Positions 8,063-17,028 are shown, counted from the first letter of the stretch. The stretch: 32,785 bases of DNA from Terriglobia bacterium (GCA_020073015.1 JAIQFZ010000038.1:1-32785); one strand, 5' to 3'. Translations and numbers: made by a program. Notes: generated from the sequence alone by a model not told the origin.

Positions 8063-8470
8063 ATGTGCGAAACGATGCAGTCCACGGCAGAACAACTGCG
8101 CAGCGAAGCGAACTGGCCTCCTGAAGAAGGGGAGAACATTTCGTTCAAATCTTCCACCGGGTCCGAAACCGCTATTCTCAAAGAAGTGCGTTGGGGTCTG
8201 GTCTGGCGAGATTTCATTCTTGAGGACGGACGAGTGATACCAGAACACAGGATCTCGGGCTGTCCCCAGCCGCAGGCATGGCGCAACATCGACGAGGTCA
8301 CTGACCATGAGCGAGAGGAGTGTGAGGAACGGCTCCTTTCGATGGCCGGGGCCGGAATGGACCCTCGCAAACGGGACCAGTCGTTTTGGGCGGAGCTGAA
8401 CCAGTATCTGGCGTACACATACCTCAGGTTCAAGCAAGCAGGGCGCAAAGGGCAAGATACAGAGCGATGA
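8063..8470 (+). CDS. Hypothetical soluble protein, 135 aa
   Basis: A Trp-, Glu- and Arg-rich protein, apparently cytoplasmic. It has a short beta-like N-terminal half (ISFKSSTGSETAILKEVRWG, then LVWRDFILEDGRVIPEHR) and a helical, highly charged C-terminal half (about 75-135). No family is recognised. The start at 8063 or the Met at codon 5 are both possible; GAAGAGGGG lies about 20 nt upstream, overlapping the end of the preceding membrane-protein gene, which suggests co-transcription. Codon use looks like that of genuine genes around it. Confidence 0.5.
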   Translation: MCETMQSTAEQLRSEANWPPEEGENISFKSSTGSETAILKEVRWGLVWRDFILEDGRVIPEHRISGCPQPQAWRNIDEVTDHEREECEERLLSMAGAGMDPRKRDQSFWAELNQYLAYTYLRFKQAGRKGQDTER

Positions 8471-8502
8471 CGAACTGACCGGGAGCAGAAGTCTCAGGTC
8501 GT

Positions 8503-8793
8503 GTGAATAGAACGAGGTCTAGAGCTGTGAGCCGATCCGATGAGGAAACCCAAGAGCCGCAGGTTTGGAGAGTGCTCTCCGAAGCTGGTCTGGTAGAAAT
8601 ACGACTCGACGAATTTACAGAAAGAATCAGAGACGTCAAACGTATCGTCATCGTACATCTTCGTGAATTGCTGGATTTCGACACCGGCATTAAAGAGCGC
8701 GAATCTGCGGCGTACTCGCTAGGGACGCTAAAGGGATTAGAGTTGAAGGTGCTGGAGAATGCTGCGAAGCCGCCCGACCCATCGGAGATGTGA
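8503..8793 (+). CDS. Hypothetical soluble protein, 96 aa
   Basis: A small charged protein without signal peptide or membrane segment. The central part reads as a helix-strand pattern (LVEIRLDEFTERIRDVKRIV, then IVHLRELLDFDTGIKER) followed by a helix (YSLGTLKGLELKVLENAAK). A GTG start at 8503 is possible, but GTG at 8527 has a better placed GAGG. The family is unknown. It lies 32 bp downstream of the 135-aa gene on the same strand, so the two may share a transcript. Confidence 0.45.
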   Translation: MNRTRSRAVSRSDEETQEPQVWRVLSEAGLVEIRLDEFTERIRDVKRIVIVHLRELLDFDTGIKERESAAYSLGTLKGLELKVLENAAKPPDPSEM

Positions 8794-8964
8794 TCTTGTT
8801 CAAGCAGCTAAAACCCCGTAGTCATCCGGAGCTTCATGCCTCTCCAAACCCTGATCCTGCCGCGCGATTTTCCGCACTGAAAACACTTCCGTGCATGCGG
8901 GCCCGTAATAACTGATACACGATCAAGCAACAACACCCCGCCGTTTCCGCTGGAAGAGGTCACT

Positions 8965-9135
8965 ATGCTTAGCGATGGTCCGAAGCGACTCAAGAAAACT
9001 TGGGAAGAACTCGTCACAGCAGCTTCAACGGAAACCGACCCCGAAAAGCTCGCCATGACCATGGAAGAGATCTTTGCTGCTCTCGAAGAGCGAGAACGAA
9101 CCCGGTCCCTGTCACAAAATCCATCGGGCTTCTAA
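8965..9135 (+). CDS. Small helical protein (56 aa)
   Basis: An ATG at 8965 follows GGAAGAGG with about 7 nt spacing. The product is a short, acidic, probably all-helical protein: MLSDGPKRLKKTWEELVTAA, then a DPEKLAMTMEEIFAALEERE helix. This pattern (K-x-W-E-E-L, then D-P-E-K-L and a second helix ending E-E-R) recalls a group of 50-70-aa Acidobacteria proteins of unknown role. It has no signal peptide, membrane helix or Cys. It is too short for many gene finders. Confidence 0.55.
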   Translation: MLSDGPKRLKKTWEELVTAASTETDPEKLAMTMEEIFAALEERERTRSLSQNPSGF

Positions 9136-9286
9136 GAGCATCCCACAGAGACTAGACAACCTGGCACAGATAGTTGAATCCGATTCTGAGGGACTGGAGA
9201 TGGCCTTCTCACCTAAGGAATAGTTGTCGGAAACAGCATTGTTGATGAAATCATCGATTTCACCAACTACGATCATGCACGGGGAT

Positions 9287-10792
9287 TTACTGCCCCCCCG
9301 CACTCGAAGAAGACTTCGCCGCAGGCTCAGGCGCCGGACCGGCCGCCGCCCGCGTTCCGATGCCAATTTCCATGGCAGTATTCTTCGGGAACACGACCTC
9401 GTGTCCGCGCGCCATAAAATTCCGGTAGACCGACATGCCCGCTCCGTAGGCGCCCATGGTGTAACCGAATGCGCGGGAATGCACGAGTACGCCCATCACG
9501 GCTCCCACCAGTTTGAATCCGCCGACCCCACCCGCCATCCGGCCCGAGGTTGTGCCGGAAGGACTCGCGCCATCTCCGTCGCGGTCGCCCACGTGGTGCG
9601 CAGAAAGCATCGCCAGCCCCATGGAGAGCGCCACACTCCCGTAGCGCGACTTGGAGTTCGTCGCCTCCGCCCCACCTTCTGAATCAAGCTTCACATTCCC
9701 GTCTTTGCCGGCCTCCACGCCAACCAACGCCGCCTGCACTTTCTGCTCCACCCCATCCGGCAGAACGACCTGATGGAACGCGATGCGCAGTTGCCCATTC
9801 TTCTTCATGTGCCGCGCCGGCTGTACCTGTCCGACTGTGCCCACCAACTTGCTGCCCTGCGGATAGATCAATCGATCGCCATCCAACAGCGGCCGCGTCA
9901 GCACCGCTTCCACGTCCTGCCCCTTCAGCGCCGTGGCCGACGACAAGGCCGTGAGCAGACGGGCGTGCACCACGCTCCCCTCCGGCAGCGCGCCACCCAC
10001 CGAAGCCGCCATCTGCGCAGTCAAAGGCTCCGTACCAAAATCAAGCGGATCCTCCAGTTCCGCAAAGTAAATCGTCCCCGCTGGGATGTACTGATAATGC
10101 AGCGGAAGTTGCGCCTCGGCGTAACGTTGCAGGCGATGAATCCGCCCCGGCGTCTTCAACTGTGCCATCGCGTTGTTCCACTGATCGCGGGCCTGCTGCT
10201 TCGCCTCTTTTGTTTTCTCCGACGCCACATCCTTCACGGTCTTCTTCGTCTCTTTGTCGGGCGCGCTGACAAACTTCAGCACCTGTCCCGATCCGGGCGT
10301 CACGCTGGTATGAAGCGCAATATGCTTTCCATCGGCCAGCACCAGGTCCGTAAAGCGGACCTCAATTTTGCGCGTGGGCGTGAAGTCTGCATTCAGGCCC
10401 GCCAGGGTCCGCTTCCCGCGCGACACCGGTTCGATCCGGGTGACTTCACCGCGAACCTCCGATCCCGCCGGCACCACCAGATGATCAAAGGCATACACCG
10501 GCTCGATCACGTGCGCATGCACCGGCTGCCCGACCCGCTGGATGCGGACTTCTGTTTCAAGCGCAGCGTGCAACGACGTGCCCTTCGGTACGGTGAGCGG
10601 CACCAGCGCATCCGGGCCGCTCGCGATCATGCCTGTTTGAACGCCGGCCGGACGTGCCGATCCCGGCAACAACTGCGGAACGGGCACGTCAGAGACTTCC
10701 CGGGAAGTGTTCGGCGTCTTCTCCTGAGCTTCGGCGGCCGTGATCGGCACCAGCGCGAGCAACGTCACCCAGAAGATTCGTCGTGCGGTCAT
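9287..10792 (-). CDS. Secreted protein with two related beta modules and Gly-rich hydrophobic region
   Basis: A 501-aa protein. The start at 10792 is supported by GAGGAG 8 nt upstream and a signal peptide (MTARRIFWVTLLALVPITAA, then EA). Two modules share a pattern: PKGTSLHAALETEV, then GQPVHAHV, then VVPAGSEVRGEVTRIEP (about 69-122), and PEGSVVHARLLTAL, then GQDVEAVL, then IYPQGSKLVGTVGQVQP (about 270-325). Each is followed by a beta stretch (IEVRFTDLVLADGKHIAL and LRIAFHQVVLPDGVEQ). The protein at 4277-4972 has one such module. Residues about 420-460 are Gly- and hydrophobic-rich, and VVFPKNTAMEIGIG near the end repeats the Pro-x-x-T motif. The tail is Ala/Pro/Ser-rich. Probably envelope-located; role unknown. 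Confidence 0.65.
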   Translation of the reverse strand: MTARRIFWVTLLALVPITAAEAQEKTPNTSREVSDVPVPQLLPGSARPAGVQTGMIASGPDALVPLTVPKGTSLHAALETEVRIQRVGQPVHAHVIEPVYAFDHLVVPAGSEVRGEVTRIEPVSRGKRTLAGLNADFTPTRKIEVRFTDLVLADGKHIALHTSVTPGSGQVLKFVSAPDKETKKTVKDVASEKTKEAKQQARDQWNNAMAQLKTPGRIHRLQRYAEAQLPLHYQYIPAGTIYFAELEDPLDFGTEPLTAQMAASVGGALPEGSVVHARLLTALSSATALKGQDVEAVLTRPLLDGDRLIYPQGSKLVGTVGQVQPARHMKKNGQLRIAFHQVVLPDGVEQKVQAALVGVEAGKDGNVKLDSEGGAEATNSKSRYGSVALSMGLAMLSAHHVGDRDGDGASPSGTTSGRMAGGVGGFKLVGAVMGVLVHSRAFGYTMGAYGAGMSVYRNFMARGHEVVFPKNTAMEIGIGTRAAAGPAPEPAAKSSSSAGGQ

Positions 10793-11391
10793 GTGGCTAC
10801 TCCTCAAAGTGCCGGAGAAAGTGGCCGGAGCCTCCAAATCCCCGATCTTCGCCTTAAAGGCTTATTGAATTTAGGGTCTGTCGCTTTCAAAAAAACAAAC
10901 GATCGAGGAGCGCAAAGAGCAGGCTGCAGGTCACCCCACCCGGTGTGGCAATAAGTATATTCCAAATCGTCCGAGTCCAGACGGGGGAAAATCCGAGCGG
11001 GCCAGGCGTAATCAGAAGCAGAACGCGTGCTGCATACCGAGTGGATCGTCGAGGGCTCCGGCTAAGGGGCTGGAGGTAATTTCAATTATCGGAGTTTGGT
11101 AGAGCTCGCTTCCCAGGCTGCAGACAAACTCGCACTTCGCTGCGAAAAGGGAAGGGTACGAGTTTCAGATTTTGGGGTGGCGCCGCTCTTAGGTGTGAAC
11201 GTGAGTGCCGGCCTTTTCGGATAACCTCTGGCGTGAGAGCTGCGAGAACCCAGCCCCAGAGGGGCGCCTGCCAATAGCCCGGCGCTTCAGCGCCGGGAAA
11301 AGTGGGAAGTCCGAGCAAGTCCCGGAGGGAACGAGAATTCTCACGCACAAACCGCAGCGCTGAGATATCGATTTTGTTTTTCGCCCGCGCC
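10793..11391. other. Non-coding region with a perfect hairpin (11278-11297)
   Basis: About 600 bp without a supported gene. The right half has the look of dispersed repeat DNA, including a perfect hairpin CCCGGCGC-TTCA-GCGCCGGG at 11278-11297 followed by GTCCGAGCAAGTCCCGGAGG. The left half holds the upstream region of the 501-aa gene. Open frames crossing the repeat on the minus strand (to 11420) are artefacts of its low stop-codon density. Confidence 0.5.
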
Positions 11392-11787
11392 TCAGCCATA
11401 CAGCTCGCCCAGCAACTCATACGCGCGCCGCAGATGCGGGATCACGATGCTGCCGCCGACCACCAGCGCCACATTGATCGCTTCTTCCTGTTCGCTGCGA
11501 TTCACACCCAGCCGGTACGCTTGAATAATGTGGTAGTTGATGCAGTCGTCGCACCGCAGACACGCGGATGCCACCAGCCCCATCAGTTCTTTATACTTCG
11601 CCGGAACTGCGCCTTCCAGATAAGTATTGTGATCGATGTTGTAGAAGCGCTTGACCAGGAAGTTGTCGGCCTTCTCTACATTCTCATTCAAACGAGTGCG
11701 CGTCTCGAGAAAGCGGCGGGCGATCTCGCTCTTCTCCGCGACCTGCTTTTCCGTCAGAAGATAGGTAGCCTCTTTGCGCTCAGTCAT
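11392..11787 (-). CDS. Carboxymuconolactone decarboxylase / AhpD-like protein
   Basis: This 131-aa helical protein belongs to the CMD/AhpD family. It carries the AhpD-type active-site pattern Cys79-x2-Cys82-x3-His86 (ACLRCDDCINYHI) preceded by Glu67 in KELMGLVASA. In AhpD this Cys pair and His act as a thiol reductant for peroxiredoxin AhpC; other family members are decarboxylases or of unknown function, so the physiological role is uncertain. The start at 11787 begins the conserved sequence; upstream codons fall into a repeat element and are not credible. No clear ribosome site is present. The MITE-like element at 11796-11941 separates it from the tricorn gene upstream. Confidence 0.8.
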   Translation of the reverse strand: MTERKEATYLLTEKQVAEKSEIARRFLETRTRLNENVEKADNFLVKRFYNIDHNTYLEGAVPAKYKELMGLVASACLRCDDCINYHIIQAYRLGVNRSEQEEAINVALVVGGSIVIPHLRRAYELLGELYG

Positions 11788-11795
11788 GCGATGAA

Positions 11796-11941
11796 GTGTA
11801 GCGCAGACACTCTTGTCCGCGCACTGCTGGCGGTGTCTGAAGTGTGGGCTCTCAGGCAAACCTGCTTAAGAAAGGGGAACGCCCGCGCCTCAGCCGCGCT
11901 CCGCTGCATGCCTCGCGCGGACAAGAGTGTCCGCGCCACAC
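11796..11941. mobile_element. MITE-like element, 146 bp with 27-bp terminal inverted repeats (family B)
   Basis: The ends are GTGTAGCGCAGACACTCTTG.. at 11796-11822 and, on the opposite strand, GTGTGGCGCGGACACTCTTG.. at 11941-11915. They match at all but two or three of 27 positions. Each end can itself fold (GCGGACA/TGTCCGC). The interior encodes nothing recognisable. It sits precisely between the tricorn stop codon (11942-11944) and the AhpD-like start. Single-ended copies occur at 6285 and 24954. No target duplication was identified. Confidence 0.7.
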
Positions 11942-14900
11942 TCACAACCCCGGATTGTCCGGATATGTCGGCAAGTCCGGCGGCCGCGCCGGCAGCTTCT
12001 TCGGATTCGCCTTGATCTGCTCCATCAGCATCTCAATCGCCTTCTCCAGTTGCGGGTCTTGCCCTTTCCGCACCAGGTCCGGCGGATTATCCACCACCAC
12101 ATCCGGCTGCACGCCGCGGTTCTCGATCAACCACTTACTGTCGAGCCCGTAGAGCGAAAATTCCGGCCGCGTGATGTAGCCGCCGTCCATCAGCGGCATC
12201 TGCCCGCGAATCCCGCGCACGCCGCCCCAGGTCCGTTCGCCAATCAGCGGCCCCAGCTTGTACTGCTTGAAGAAGTAGCTGAAAAAGTCGCCGTCGGACG
12301 CGGCGTAATGGTTCGTGACGCAGGCCATGTAGCCGTGGAACGTGTTATCAGGAATCGTACCCGACTCCCAGTTGCGCGCTGAATCCATGCCCGCCAGCAC
12401 GCGCCGCAGCCGCGCAAAAATAAGCTCGTCCACGAAGCCGCCGCCGTTGTAACGGACATCGAAAATAATTCCCTCCTTGCGAATTTGTGGGAAGTACTGC
12501 TTCACAAATTCATTCAGCCCATCGCCCCCCATATCGGGCAGGTACACGTAACCGATCTGCCCGCCGCTCGCGGCCTCCACCTTCTTCCGATTTGTCTCAA
12601 TCATGTTCAGCTCGCGCAGAGAGTATTCGTCCGCGACTGGCTTGACGGTCACGTTGCGCGCGCCGTCCGCTGAGGGTTTCGAGTTCACGGTCACCGTCAC
12701 CACTTCGTTCGCCTTGTTCACCAGGAGCTCATCCGGAGTCTGCGGAGCCTTCAAGGCGCGTCCGTTGATCGCGATCAGGTAGTCGCCTTCTTTGACATTC
12801 ACGCCCGGCTCGGTCAAGGGCGAACGAACATGCGCGTCCCAGTTTTCGCCCGGATAAATCTTCTTGATGCGATAAACGCCGCTCGCACCGGCTTCATAGT
12901 CCGCGCCCAGCAGCCCCACATTCACCGGATGCAGATCGGGAAAATCGCCCCCGCCCACGTAGGTATGCGAATTCGACAGCTCGCCGATCATCTCGCCCAG
13001 AACGTAAGTCAGTGAATACCGGTCGGCGACATAAGGAAGCAGCTGCGTGTATTTGTCTCGCGTCTTCTTCCAGTCCACTCCGTTCATGGACGCTTCGAAG
13101 AAGTAGTCGCGCTCCTGCCGCCACACTTCGTTGAAAATCTCTTTCCATTCCTGCGCCGGATCGGCTTCCGCCAGCATGCCGCTCAGATTGAGCGCGCCAT
13201 CGCCGACCTTGTGCGGAGCGTCGGGAGGCTTGGCGTCGATAATCCCGTAGGTTGGGGCCCCGCCGCCATCACCGCCTGGGCCAGCCGCGGCGCGATAGAG
13301 CAGCTTCGCCCCATCCGCCGAGAGCGCGAAATGATCCGCGCCCTCGACCAGCACTTTATCCTTGCGATCTTTCAGATCATAGCCGTGGATGGCCGGATTC
13401 TCACCCGCGATCGGTCCCGACAGTCCCTGGATCGGAACGCTCGCATAATAGATCGCATCCTTCGACGCATCGATGGCGCGAATCACCGCCGCCGGAACCG
13501 CTAACGCCATGATCCGGTTCTGAATGCCGTCCAGATCGATCTTGAATTCCTTCGGCGGCTCCTTGGCCTCGCTCCCGGCTTCTTTCTCGCCCGGCTTCCC
13601 TTCTTTTTCCTTCTCCTTCGACGGCTGCTTGGCGTTCTTGCTCTGCTCCGCTGCGGTTCCGCCCGCCTCCGGTCCCTCCGCCTTCACCTTCACTTCGTCA
13701 CTCAGCGCCGGAAACGGAGACGGCTCATCCGCGGTCAGCGTCACCACGTACACCCGCGTCGTCTTTGGATTCGCAAACTCAAAATCGATGTTGCCCAGAA
13801 CTTCGTTGTAGTCGCGGTCCGACAGGAAGTAGAGATACCGCTTACCCGGATCAAACACCGCCGCATAACTATTGTTGAGCGTCGATGTCACGGGGGTGAT
13901 TTTCTTGTCTGTCACACTATAGAGGTACACAACCGAGTAGCCAGACTCCTGCTGCTTGTCGTACGCGAGCCACTTGCTGTCTGGAGACCACGCGTAGTTT
14001 CGAATCTCGAAGTACTTGCCGCGATCCACCTCGACTGGCTTCTTTTCCTTGACGTCCACGTACCAGAGCTTCAAGTCCTTGTCAGCCCAGGCGATCTTCG
14101 TATCGTCCACCGACCACGCCGGCTGAAACATGAACCCTTCGTGCCCGCTGGTGATCTGCTGTTCCGCCCCCAGTCCATCCTGAGGAGCAATGTAGATCTC
14201 GTCTTCGCCGGTGCGGTCTGAAACATAGGCGATCCACCGCCCGTTGTGCGACCACGCCACGTGCTGCTCCCGCGCCCCCGGAGAATTCGTCAGATTGCGG
14301 ACGCTGCCCTCCTTGGCCGGCGCGGTAAACACTTCCCCGCGGGCCGCAAACACCGCGCGCTTCCCATCCGGCGAGATATCGGAATCCGTAATGTGGTGGC
14401 TGGCGCTTATCCAATGCTTCAAGGTCTGGCCGCGCTCGCCCGGCACGTAAATCGTCAGCTTCTTCAGTTGCTTCGTCTCGAAATCGAACGTGCACAGATA
14501 CCCGGCATTCTCAAACACAATCGAATCCGGACCCAGGCTCGGCCACATCACGTCAAATTCGTCGAAGTGCGTCAACTGCTCGACTTGCTTGCTGCCAAGG
14601 TCATAGCTGTAGAGGTTCAGCTTGTGCTCCGCCCCGCGATCCGACGTGAAATAGACGGCGTTCCCGTGCCACATCGGAAACGTATCCGTGTAGTCGGTGT
14701 GCGGAATCACTGCATCGACCGCGGTGTTCTTGATGTCGTAAATCGTGATGTCCTGCGCCAGGCCGCCCGTGTAGCGCTTCCACTGGCGGAAATTGCGGAA
14801 GATGCGATTGTAAGCCACCTTCGTTCCGTCGGCCGAAAAAGAAAGCAGGCCGCCTTCGTCCATCGCCATGGGCTGCGGCAGTCCGCCGTCCAACCCGACC

Positions 14901-15355
14901 GTGAAAGGCCTCTTGATCCAACCGTTCGAAGCGTCGCGGCGCGTGAGGAACACGATCCTCTGGCTGTCCGGCGTCCAGGCAATCACTTCGTTGTGGATCC
15001 CCATGCGATCGCTGAGCTGCCCCGCCGCTCCCTGATAGAACGTCAATTGTCGAGGCTGACCACCGGTCGCTGGCATCACATAGACATTGAAGTTGCCGTC
15101 GTACTGGCCGGTGAATGCCAGCCATTTGCCGTCCGGCGAAAACTTCGGAAACAGTTCACGCCCCGGATGCGAAGTGATCCGGCTGGCGGTACCGCCTGAA
15201 CTCGAAACCAGCCAAAGGTCGCCACCATACATGAATGCAATCTTGTCTTTCGAAATATCGGGGAAACGCAGCAGGCGGCCTTCTTGCATGTCCTGGGCTG
15301 CAGCCAGGCAGCTGAAGCTGATCATGAAGAGCAGGATTTTTCGAATCGAAAACAT
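11942..15355 (-). CDS. Tricorn protease homolog, S41 family
   Basis: This 1137-aa secreted peptidase should degrade oligopeptides to smaller products. The start at 15355 has AAGGAG upstream and begins a signal peptide (MFSIRKILLFMISFSCLAAA). Residues about 20-550 and 640-740 hold WD40-like/PD40 beta-propeller blades (FSPDGKWLAF, WSPDSKWLAYD, WSHNGRWIAYVSDR). A Lys/Glu-rich linker spans about 552-602. A PDZ domain follows at about 848-888 (EGDYLIAING), then the C-terminal S41 core. The tricorn tetrad is recognisable: Ser796-His797 in LSNSHTYVG, nucleophile Ser1020 in AASDGD, and Glu1078 in IENRGVQPD. Length matches the family. Unlike archaeal tricorn it carries an export signal. The stop codon directly abuts the MITE-like element. 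Confidence 0.92.
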   Translation of the reverse strand: MFSIRKILLFMISFSCLAAAQDMQEGRLLRFPDISKDKIAFMYGGDLWLVSSSGGTASRITSHPGRELFPKFSPDGKWLAFTGQYDGNFNVYVMPATGGQPRQLTFYQGAAGQLSDRMGIHNEVIAWTPDSQRIVFLTRRDASNGWIKRPFTVGLDGGLPQPMAMDEGGLLSFSADGTKVAYNRIFRNFRQWKRYTGGLAQDITIYDIKNTAVDAVIPHTDYTDTFPMWHGNAVYFTSDRGAEHKLNLYSYDLGSKQVEQLTHFDEFDVMWPSLGPDSIVFENAGYLCTFDFETKQLKKLTIYVPGERGQTLKHWISASHHITDSDISPDGKRAVFAARGEVFTAPAKEGSVRNLTNSPGAREQHVAWSHNGRWIAYVSDRTGEDEIYIAPQDGLGAEQQITSGHEGFMFQPAWSVDDTKIAWADKDLKLWYVDVKEKKPVEVDRGKYFEIRNYAWSPDSKWLAYDKQQESGYSVVYLYSVTDKKITPVTSTLNNSYAAVFDPGKRYLYFLSDRDYNEVLGNIDFEFANPKTTRVYVVTLTADEPSPFPALSDEVKVKAEGPEAGGTAAEQSKNAKQPSKEKEKEGKPGEKEAGSEAKEPPKEFKIDLDGIQNRIMALAVPAAVIRAIDASKDAIYYASVPIQGLSGPIAGENPAIHGYDLKDRKDKVLVEGADHFALSADGAKLLYRAAAGPGGDGGGAPTYGIIDAKPPDAPHKVGDGALNLSGMLAEADPAQEWKEIFNEVWRQERDYFFEASMNGVDWKKTRDKYTQLLPYVADRYSLTYVLGEMIGELSNSHTYVGGGDFPDLHPVNVGLLGADYEAGASGVYRIKKIYPGENWDAHVRSPLTEPGVNVKEGDYLIAINGRALKAPQTPDELLVNKANEVVTVTVNSKPSADGARNVTVKPVADEYSLRELNMIETNRKKVEAASGGQIGYVYLPDMGGDGLNEFVKQYFPQIRKEGIIFDVRYNGGGFVDELIFARLRRVLAGMDSARNWESGTIPDNTFHGYMACVTNHYAASDGDFFSYFFKQYKLGPLIGERTWGGVRGIRGQMPLMDGGYITRPEFSLYGLDSKWLIENRGVQPDVVVDNPPDLVRKGQDPQLEKAIEMLMEQIKANPKKLPARPPDLPTYPDNPGL

Positions 15356-15752
15356 GCGGACTCCTTCGAAGAAATTTTGGATATAAAACTCACTGAGCCG
15401 GGAATCATTCCGAGGACAAACCTGCGAACTGGCGCGTAGAACGGTGAACGTCGAAAGAAGAAGCAAACCGAGCGCACGCCCGAAGCCAGCCCGCGAGCCG
15501 CCAGCACGCGGCGCCTGTCAGCGGCTTCGTCAGATCTTCCGTGACCACAAAACCGGAAGAATTGTACACCCCGCCGCGCGCGATCAGCAGCCCTGGCCAA
15601 TCCAAAGTTGCGGATTTCCCTCCGACAACAAGGTCTTGCACACCCACTTGGACGCGTCAGAAGATGTTTTGTTAGTAGCTCCCCGAAGATACACCCAACA
15701 AAACCTCACTTTCTCCAGCGACGGCTCCCTTGGCGGCTTGCAGTTCGCTCGA
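15356..15752. other. Intergenic region upstream of tricorn
   Basis: About 400 bp with no convincing gene. A minus-strand open frame (15405-15647) has no ribosome site and no recognisable domain. On the minus strand a TACAAT hexamer at 15566-15561 could be a -10 box for tricorn with a ~200-nt leader, but the matching -35 is poor. Confidence 0.3.
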
Positions 15753-16652
15753 TCAACTGAATAATTCATGACGAGCAGTCTCGCAGATCGCCACTACCGC
15801 GGGATGTTTTAGTTTTCGCTCAACGGAGATTGCATAGAATCGATTGAGCACGGCGCCGGCACGCCCCACGAGACGAAGCTTGCCCTCTCTGCGGAACTGC
15901 TTCTCCAGAACCGAGGGAACTGCAAATATTCCTGCACCCGCCTCTCCGAAGTGACGCAGGAGCGCAAAATCTTCGAACTGCCCCACCATAAGAGGTCGAA
16001 TCTGTTGCGAGTCGAACCATTGGTCAAGCGCACGACGAACGTTCGTGTTGTCAGCTGGAAGCAATATTGGCGCACCGTGAAGCACCTTGGGAAATCGCCT
16101 GCCGTACTTCTCGGACAACTCGGGCGTTGCAAAAAACGTCATTCCGCACTCGCCCAGCAGGTGGTTGTACGCCCGGACCTTCGCCGGCGGCCCAATCGGC
16201 GTGTCGGACAACACAACATCGAGTTCCTGAATGGCCAGGTTTGCCAACAGATGTTCCTGGTTATCCTCGCGGCAGGTTATCTGGACAGGCTCTCTTAGTT
16301 GCAGCGCCGGCGCGATCAGCGCGTACGAGATTTCCTTGGGCAACACGTCGGCAATCCCAACGACCAACTGCATCGGATGACCGGTGGGGCGGTCTTTGAT
16401 GGTGTCGAGCATTTCCCGGCCCAGCGAGAAGATATCGTCGGCATACCGATAAACGATTTGGCCGATTTCGGTGGGCTGCACACCCCGGGCCGACCGGGTC
16501 AGGAGTTTTTCCCCAAAACTTCCTTCCAGACTTCGAAGCTGTGCGCTGATCGTAGGTGGAGCCAGCCGCAATTGTTCGCTCGCGCGCCCGATACTGCCGG
16601 CCCGAACAACGGTCCAAAAATAGAGCAGATGATGATAGTTAATCCATTCCAT
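15753..16652 (-). CDS. nhaR: LysR-family regulator, NhaR-like
   Basis: This 299-aa transcription factor has an N-terminal winged HTH (about 1-62; YHHLLYFWTVVRAGSIGRAS, then LRLAPPTISAQLRSLE) and a periplasmic-binding-like effector domain (about 95-295). The opening NYHHLLYFW, the VYRYADDIFSLGREMLDTIK linker helix and the GECGMTFF segment match NhaR, the activator of Na+/H+ antiporter nhaA in enterobacteria, more than generic LysR proteins. Sodium or pH response is therefore a family-based guess. No antiporter gene is adjacent: the divergent neighbour is a DUF2934 gene across a 125-bp gap, so this NhaR-like regulator is an orphan here. ATG at 16652 opens the conserved domain; the ribosome site is weak. 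Confidence 0.85.
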   Translation of the reverse strand: MEWINYHHLLYFWTVVRAGSIGRASEQLRLAPPTISAQLRSLEGSFGEKLLTRSARGVQPTEIGQIVYRYADDIFSLGREMLDTIKDRPTGHPMQLVVGIADVLPKEISYALIAPALQLREPVQITCREDNQEHLLANLAIQELDVVLSDTPIGPPAKVRAYNHLLGECGMTFFATPELSEKYGRRFPKVLHGAPILLPADNTNVRRALDQWFDSQQIRPLMVGQFEDFALLRHFGEAGAGIFAVPSVLEKQFRREGKLRLVGRAGAVLNRFYAISVERKLKHPAVVAICETARHELFS

Positions 16653-16777
16653 GACTCGCGATACCTGTGTTTGCGTTCTCGGCGTTAGATTAAACCGAAT
16701 GCTCGCTGCTCAGATTATCTACTTTTTAAACTGTCCCTGGCGAATTAAGAATGTTTTGGCAAACAGACAGGGGCAAA

Positions 16778-16990
16778 ATGAAATCCGAAGGGGTGAACAA
16801 GATCATGAAGCGGGATTTTCGTAACAAGGCAATTGCAATTGTCGAACCTCCCAGGATCGAAGAGGAGATTCGCAAGCGCGCCTACGAACTGTTCGAGGCA
16901 CGCCGACGAGAAGAGGGCCACGAACTTGAAGACTGGCTTCGCGCTGAACAGGAGATTACGGGTCACAGAAGTGGCGACGTAGCCGCATAA
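16778..16990 (+). CDS. DUF2934 small protein
   Basis: A 70-aa protein carrying the DUF2934 pattern: IEEEIRKRAYELFEARRREE, then GHELEDWLRAEQEI, a short two-helix unit common in Acidobacteria and Proteobacteria with unknown role. The start at 16778 follows AGGGG with 6 nt spacing; ATG at 16751 or 16805 are alternatives. The N-terminal part (KIMKRDFRNKAIAIVE) is basic. It is the first of several small genes in tandem on the plus strand and lies 38 bp before the HPF-like gene, so co-transcription is likely. Confidence 0.8.
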   Translation: MKSEGVNKIMKRDFRNKAIAIVEPPRIEEEIRKRAYELFEARRREEGHELEDWLRAEQEITGHRSGDVAA

Positions 16991-17028
16991 CGGCGCAGAT
17001 CTCGGATTCGAAGCGAGGAGGAGTCGAA

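Noticed and set aside
10887-11081. Minus-strand 64-codon frame with a hydrophobic stretch (LLLITPGPLGFSPVW and later SLLFALLDRLFF), resembling a membrane protein end.
   Set aside because: No ATG, GTG or TTG near its beginning and no ribosome site; at best a remnant.
11082-11420. Minus-strand open frame of 112 codons.
   Set aside because: It runs through hairpin-rich repeat DNA and into the end of the AhpD-like gene; composition is not protein-like.
11302-12015. Plus-strand open frame of 237 codons.
   Set aside because: It is antisense to the AhpD-like gene, crosses the MITE-like element and enters the tricorn gene; no ribosome site.
14246-15199. Long plus-strand frame opposite the tricorn gene.
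   Set aside because: It is a shadow of a strongly supported coding sequence on the other strand and matches no family.
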